Below are positions 62,339 to 64,000 of a stretch of DNA of 64,000 bases, piece by piece (the first letter of the stretch is position 1; every line of letters begins with the position of its first letter). This DNA is from Chitinophaga sp. H8. GTDB lineage: Bacteria; Bacteroidota; Bacteroidia; Chitinophagales; Chitinophagaceae. Below the pieces are notes generated by a model. That model ran no database searches, was not told where the DNA came from, and was given only the letters and a program-made list of their open reading frames with translations. The DNA is taken from contig NZ_JBEXAC010000001.1 in assembly GCF_040567655.1 (NCBI RefSeq), positions 2,604,001 to 2,668,000 of the forward strand. Reading direction: 5' to 3'. The translations under genes and the position numbers were made by a program.

Positions 62339-64000
62339 TTAAAAATCAAGGTTCACACCCAAAGAATAGGTACGTGGCCGCGGATACATCTTATTATCTA
62401 TACCGGATATCCTTTTTTCTTCAGGTTTCAGACTGGCATCACTGATGCCCACTTCAGGATCAAGTCCGCTATAGTCTGTAATGACAAATACGTTTTGTAC
62501 ACTGGCAGCTAAACGCAGCCCTACCTTCCCATTTATAATCCGGCCAAAATTGTATCCCAGGCTGATATTATCCATTCTTACAAAAGAAGCATTCTCCAGG
62601 TAATAATCAGAGAAGAACTGGTTGGTTTCAAAATTGGTTTTTAATATGCTGGAGGATACATTAGTGAGATAATTGGAAAAAGAGAAATTCCTGTATGCGC
62701 CATTATCTGAGCTTACATTATTGTATACATAATTCCCAAAGCTGCCACGCAATGCAAAGCTCAGGCTCCATTTGTCATAAGAGAATTGCGAGTTAAAACC
62801 CAAAAATACTTTCGGATCAGGAGATTTAAAACGTACTTTATCATCTGAGCTGATATTACCATCCCCGGTTACATCCTCATACTTACCTTCTTCCGGTTTA
62901 CCATCCTTATCGTACAATTGTTTGTATAAATAAAACGAGTAAGGTGCATATCCTACTGTATGGATCTGTACATTGTTACCTACACCACCGGAAATCACGC
63001 CTACTAAAATACCCTGTGAATTCGGATCATTTATTTTACTCAGGTTGGTGATTTTACTTGTGTTATAGGTAATATTAAATCCGGCATCCCAATTAAAACG
63101 TGCACTGCTTACAGGATTTGCATTGATAGCAAATTCCACTCCTCTGTTCTCAATATTTCCTACGTTAGTCAGCAGCTCATTGGTGAGATTAGAACCTGCC
63201 GGCACAGGTATAACACTGAGTAGATCCTTGGTTTTCTTGATGTAATAATCTACACTACCGGAAATACGGCCATTTAAAAATCCGAAATCAAGCCCTGCGT
63301 TGTACGTTTTGGTTTCTTCCCATTTAATATTGCTGTCATATCCTTCAGGACGCAGCGTCAGATAATATTTATTACCCATCTGGTAACGGGCAGTAGAATC
63401 ACTGAGTGTATAGCGGGGAAGGTAAGGATAGTCTACCAACAGATCCTGCTGACCGGTAATACCAAATCCAAGCCGCAGTTTCAGGTCGGAGAGTACAGTG
63501 GAATTTTTCAGGAATGGTTCCTGACTAATTCTCCAGGCCAGTGCTGCCGATGGGAAAGTGCCCCAGTGCTGTGCAAACCTGGAAGAACCATCCCGTCGTA
63601 TGGTAGCGGTAAACAGATATTTTTCGTCATAATTATAGTTTACACGTCCAAAAACAGAGATCAATGTACTTTGTGTTTTAAACGGATTCCCTGCTGCGTT
63701 GATCACCTCTCCTTTTTCATTTAGGTCCGCATAGCCAGGTTCATCCCGGATAAAATCCTGGTAGGAATAACCACCGGTAACATCAATCTTACTTTTTATA
63801 TTCTTCAGGTCCTTGGTATAGTTCAGATAAAATTCCAGTAATTTATTTTGTTTCTTCTGGGAATATTCCTTGTTCTGACCACCGCGTTGATACATACTAC
63901 CTGCATAGGCAGGAATGATCGTTCTTCCTTCTGTTTTGGAAATATCGTATCCCAGATTCAGGTTAGCTCTGAGATCCCGCAAAAATGGAAGTCTGTAATC
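62339..64000 (-). CDS. SusC-family TonB-dependent transporter (N-terminus beyond window)
   Basis: The frame remains open from the stop at 62339 to base 64000, so only the C-terminal roughly 550 residues are present. They form the beta-barrel with TATIRRDGSSRFAQHWGTF, SRISGSVDYYIKKTKDLLS-type strands and a terminal aromatic strand (PRPRTYSLGVNLDF), as in SusC/RagA. It pairs with the SusD gene 18 bp downstream. The signal peptide and plug lie off the window; the TTG at 63982 is an internal codon, not the start. Confidence 0.95.
   Translation of the reverse strand, partial: DYRLPFLRDLRANLNLGYDISKTEGRTIIPAYAGSMYQRGGQNKEYSQKKQNKLLEFYLNYTKDLKNIKSKIDVTGGYSYQDFIRDEPGYADLNEKGEVINAAGNPFKTQSTLISVFGRVNYNYDEKYLFTATIRRDGSSRFAQHWGTFPSAALAWRISQEPFLKNSTVLSDLKLRLGFGITGQQDLLVDYPYLPRYTLSDSTARYQMGNKYYLTLRPEGYDSNIKWEETKTYNAGLDFGFLNGRISGSVDYYIKKTKDLLSVIPVPAGSNLTNELLTNVGNIENRGVEFAINANPVSSARFNWDAGFNITYNTSKITNLSKINDPNSQGILVGVISGGVGNNVQIHTVGYAPYSFYLYKQLYDKDGKPEEGKYEDVTGDGNISSDDKVRFKSPDPKVFLGFNSQFSYDKWSLSFALRGSFGNYVYNNVSSDNGAYRNFSFSNYLTNVSSSILKTNFETNQFFSDYYLENASFVRMDNISLGYNFGRIINGKVGLRLAASVQNVFVITDYSGLDPEVGISDASLKPEEKRISGIDNKMYPRPRTYSLGVNLDF

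Noticed and set aside
1..64000. tRNA, rRNA, CRISPR arrays, transposases and prophage genes
   Set aside because: I looked for the usual T-arm, spaced repeats and transposase or integrase motifs and found none. The repeats at 4021, 9739 and 11873 do not have the repeat-spacer form of CRISPR.

Overview
The window looks like chromosomal DNA of a Bacteroidota bacterium, most probably a Chitinophaga-like member of the Chitinophagaceae. This rests on two SusC/SusD pairs (one under an ECF sigma/FecR switch), several promoters of the Bacteroidota type (TTG, about 19 bp, TAnnTTTG), many hybrid histidine kinases, and a complete SUF operon of Bacteroidota gene order. The taxon is inferred from gene content only. 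I saw no tRNA, rRNA, CRISPR array, transposase or prophage gene.

Layout. 1-3.9 kb: an OmpR-type response regulator cut by the window edge, then two GNAT acetyltransferases around a methyltransferase, a PAS-LuxR regulator and a small EamA-type transporter. 3.9-4.3 kb: a non-coding stretch holding a phased 11-bp repeat that reverses orientation halfway. 4.3-11.9 kb: a SufR-like regulator divergent from an eight-gene operon (flavin reductase, sufA, sufB, sufC, sufD, sufS, sufE, SufT-like). Two AGCTTTTAGC-rich structured repeats lie either side of sufS-sufE-sufT. 12.2-17.2 kb: a GH20 hexosaminidase, a SulP transporter, a methyltransferase and a lipoprotein. 17.3-18.6 kb: three small unrecognised proteins. 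18.7-24.6 kb: an RND efflux operon. 24.7-30.1 kb: TauE/SafE exporter, BOF protein, dicarboxylate/amino-acid symporter, a SAM-riboswitch-controlled transsulfuration enzyme and an NAD-binding protein.

30.3-41.4 kb is a signalling island: three sensor kinases (one of 1342 residues with a probable nitrate/nitrite-type sensor and three receiver domains), two single-domain receivers, a CheR, a receiver-less CheB, and a peroxiredoxin-fold protein with no cysteine.

41.5-51.8 kb is a minus-strand locus: ECF sigma, FecR, SusC, SusD, an alkaline-phosphatase-superfamily enzyme with CHB_HEX_C-like and PA14-like modules, a PhnZ-type HD-domain oxygenase and a secreted alpha/beta hydrolase. This is the best candidate for an undescribed system, since it couples TonB-dependent uptake to phospho- or phosphonate-type chemistry. 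51.9-52.7 kb holds a small conserved-looking protein and tatA. 53.0-64.0 kb is a maltose/malto-oligosaccharide utilisation locus: SusC (cut by the window edge), SusD, an esterase, a GH13 amylase, beta-phosphoglucomutase, a GH65 phosphorylase and an SLC45-type permease. Outer-membrane capture, periplasmic hydrolysis, inner-membrane import and phosphorolysis to glucose and glucose-6-phosphate follow naturally from that set.
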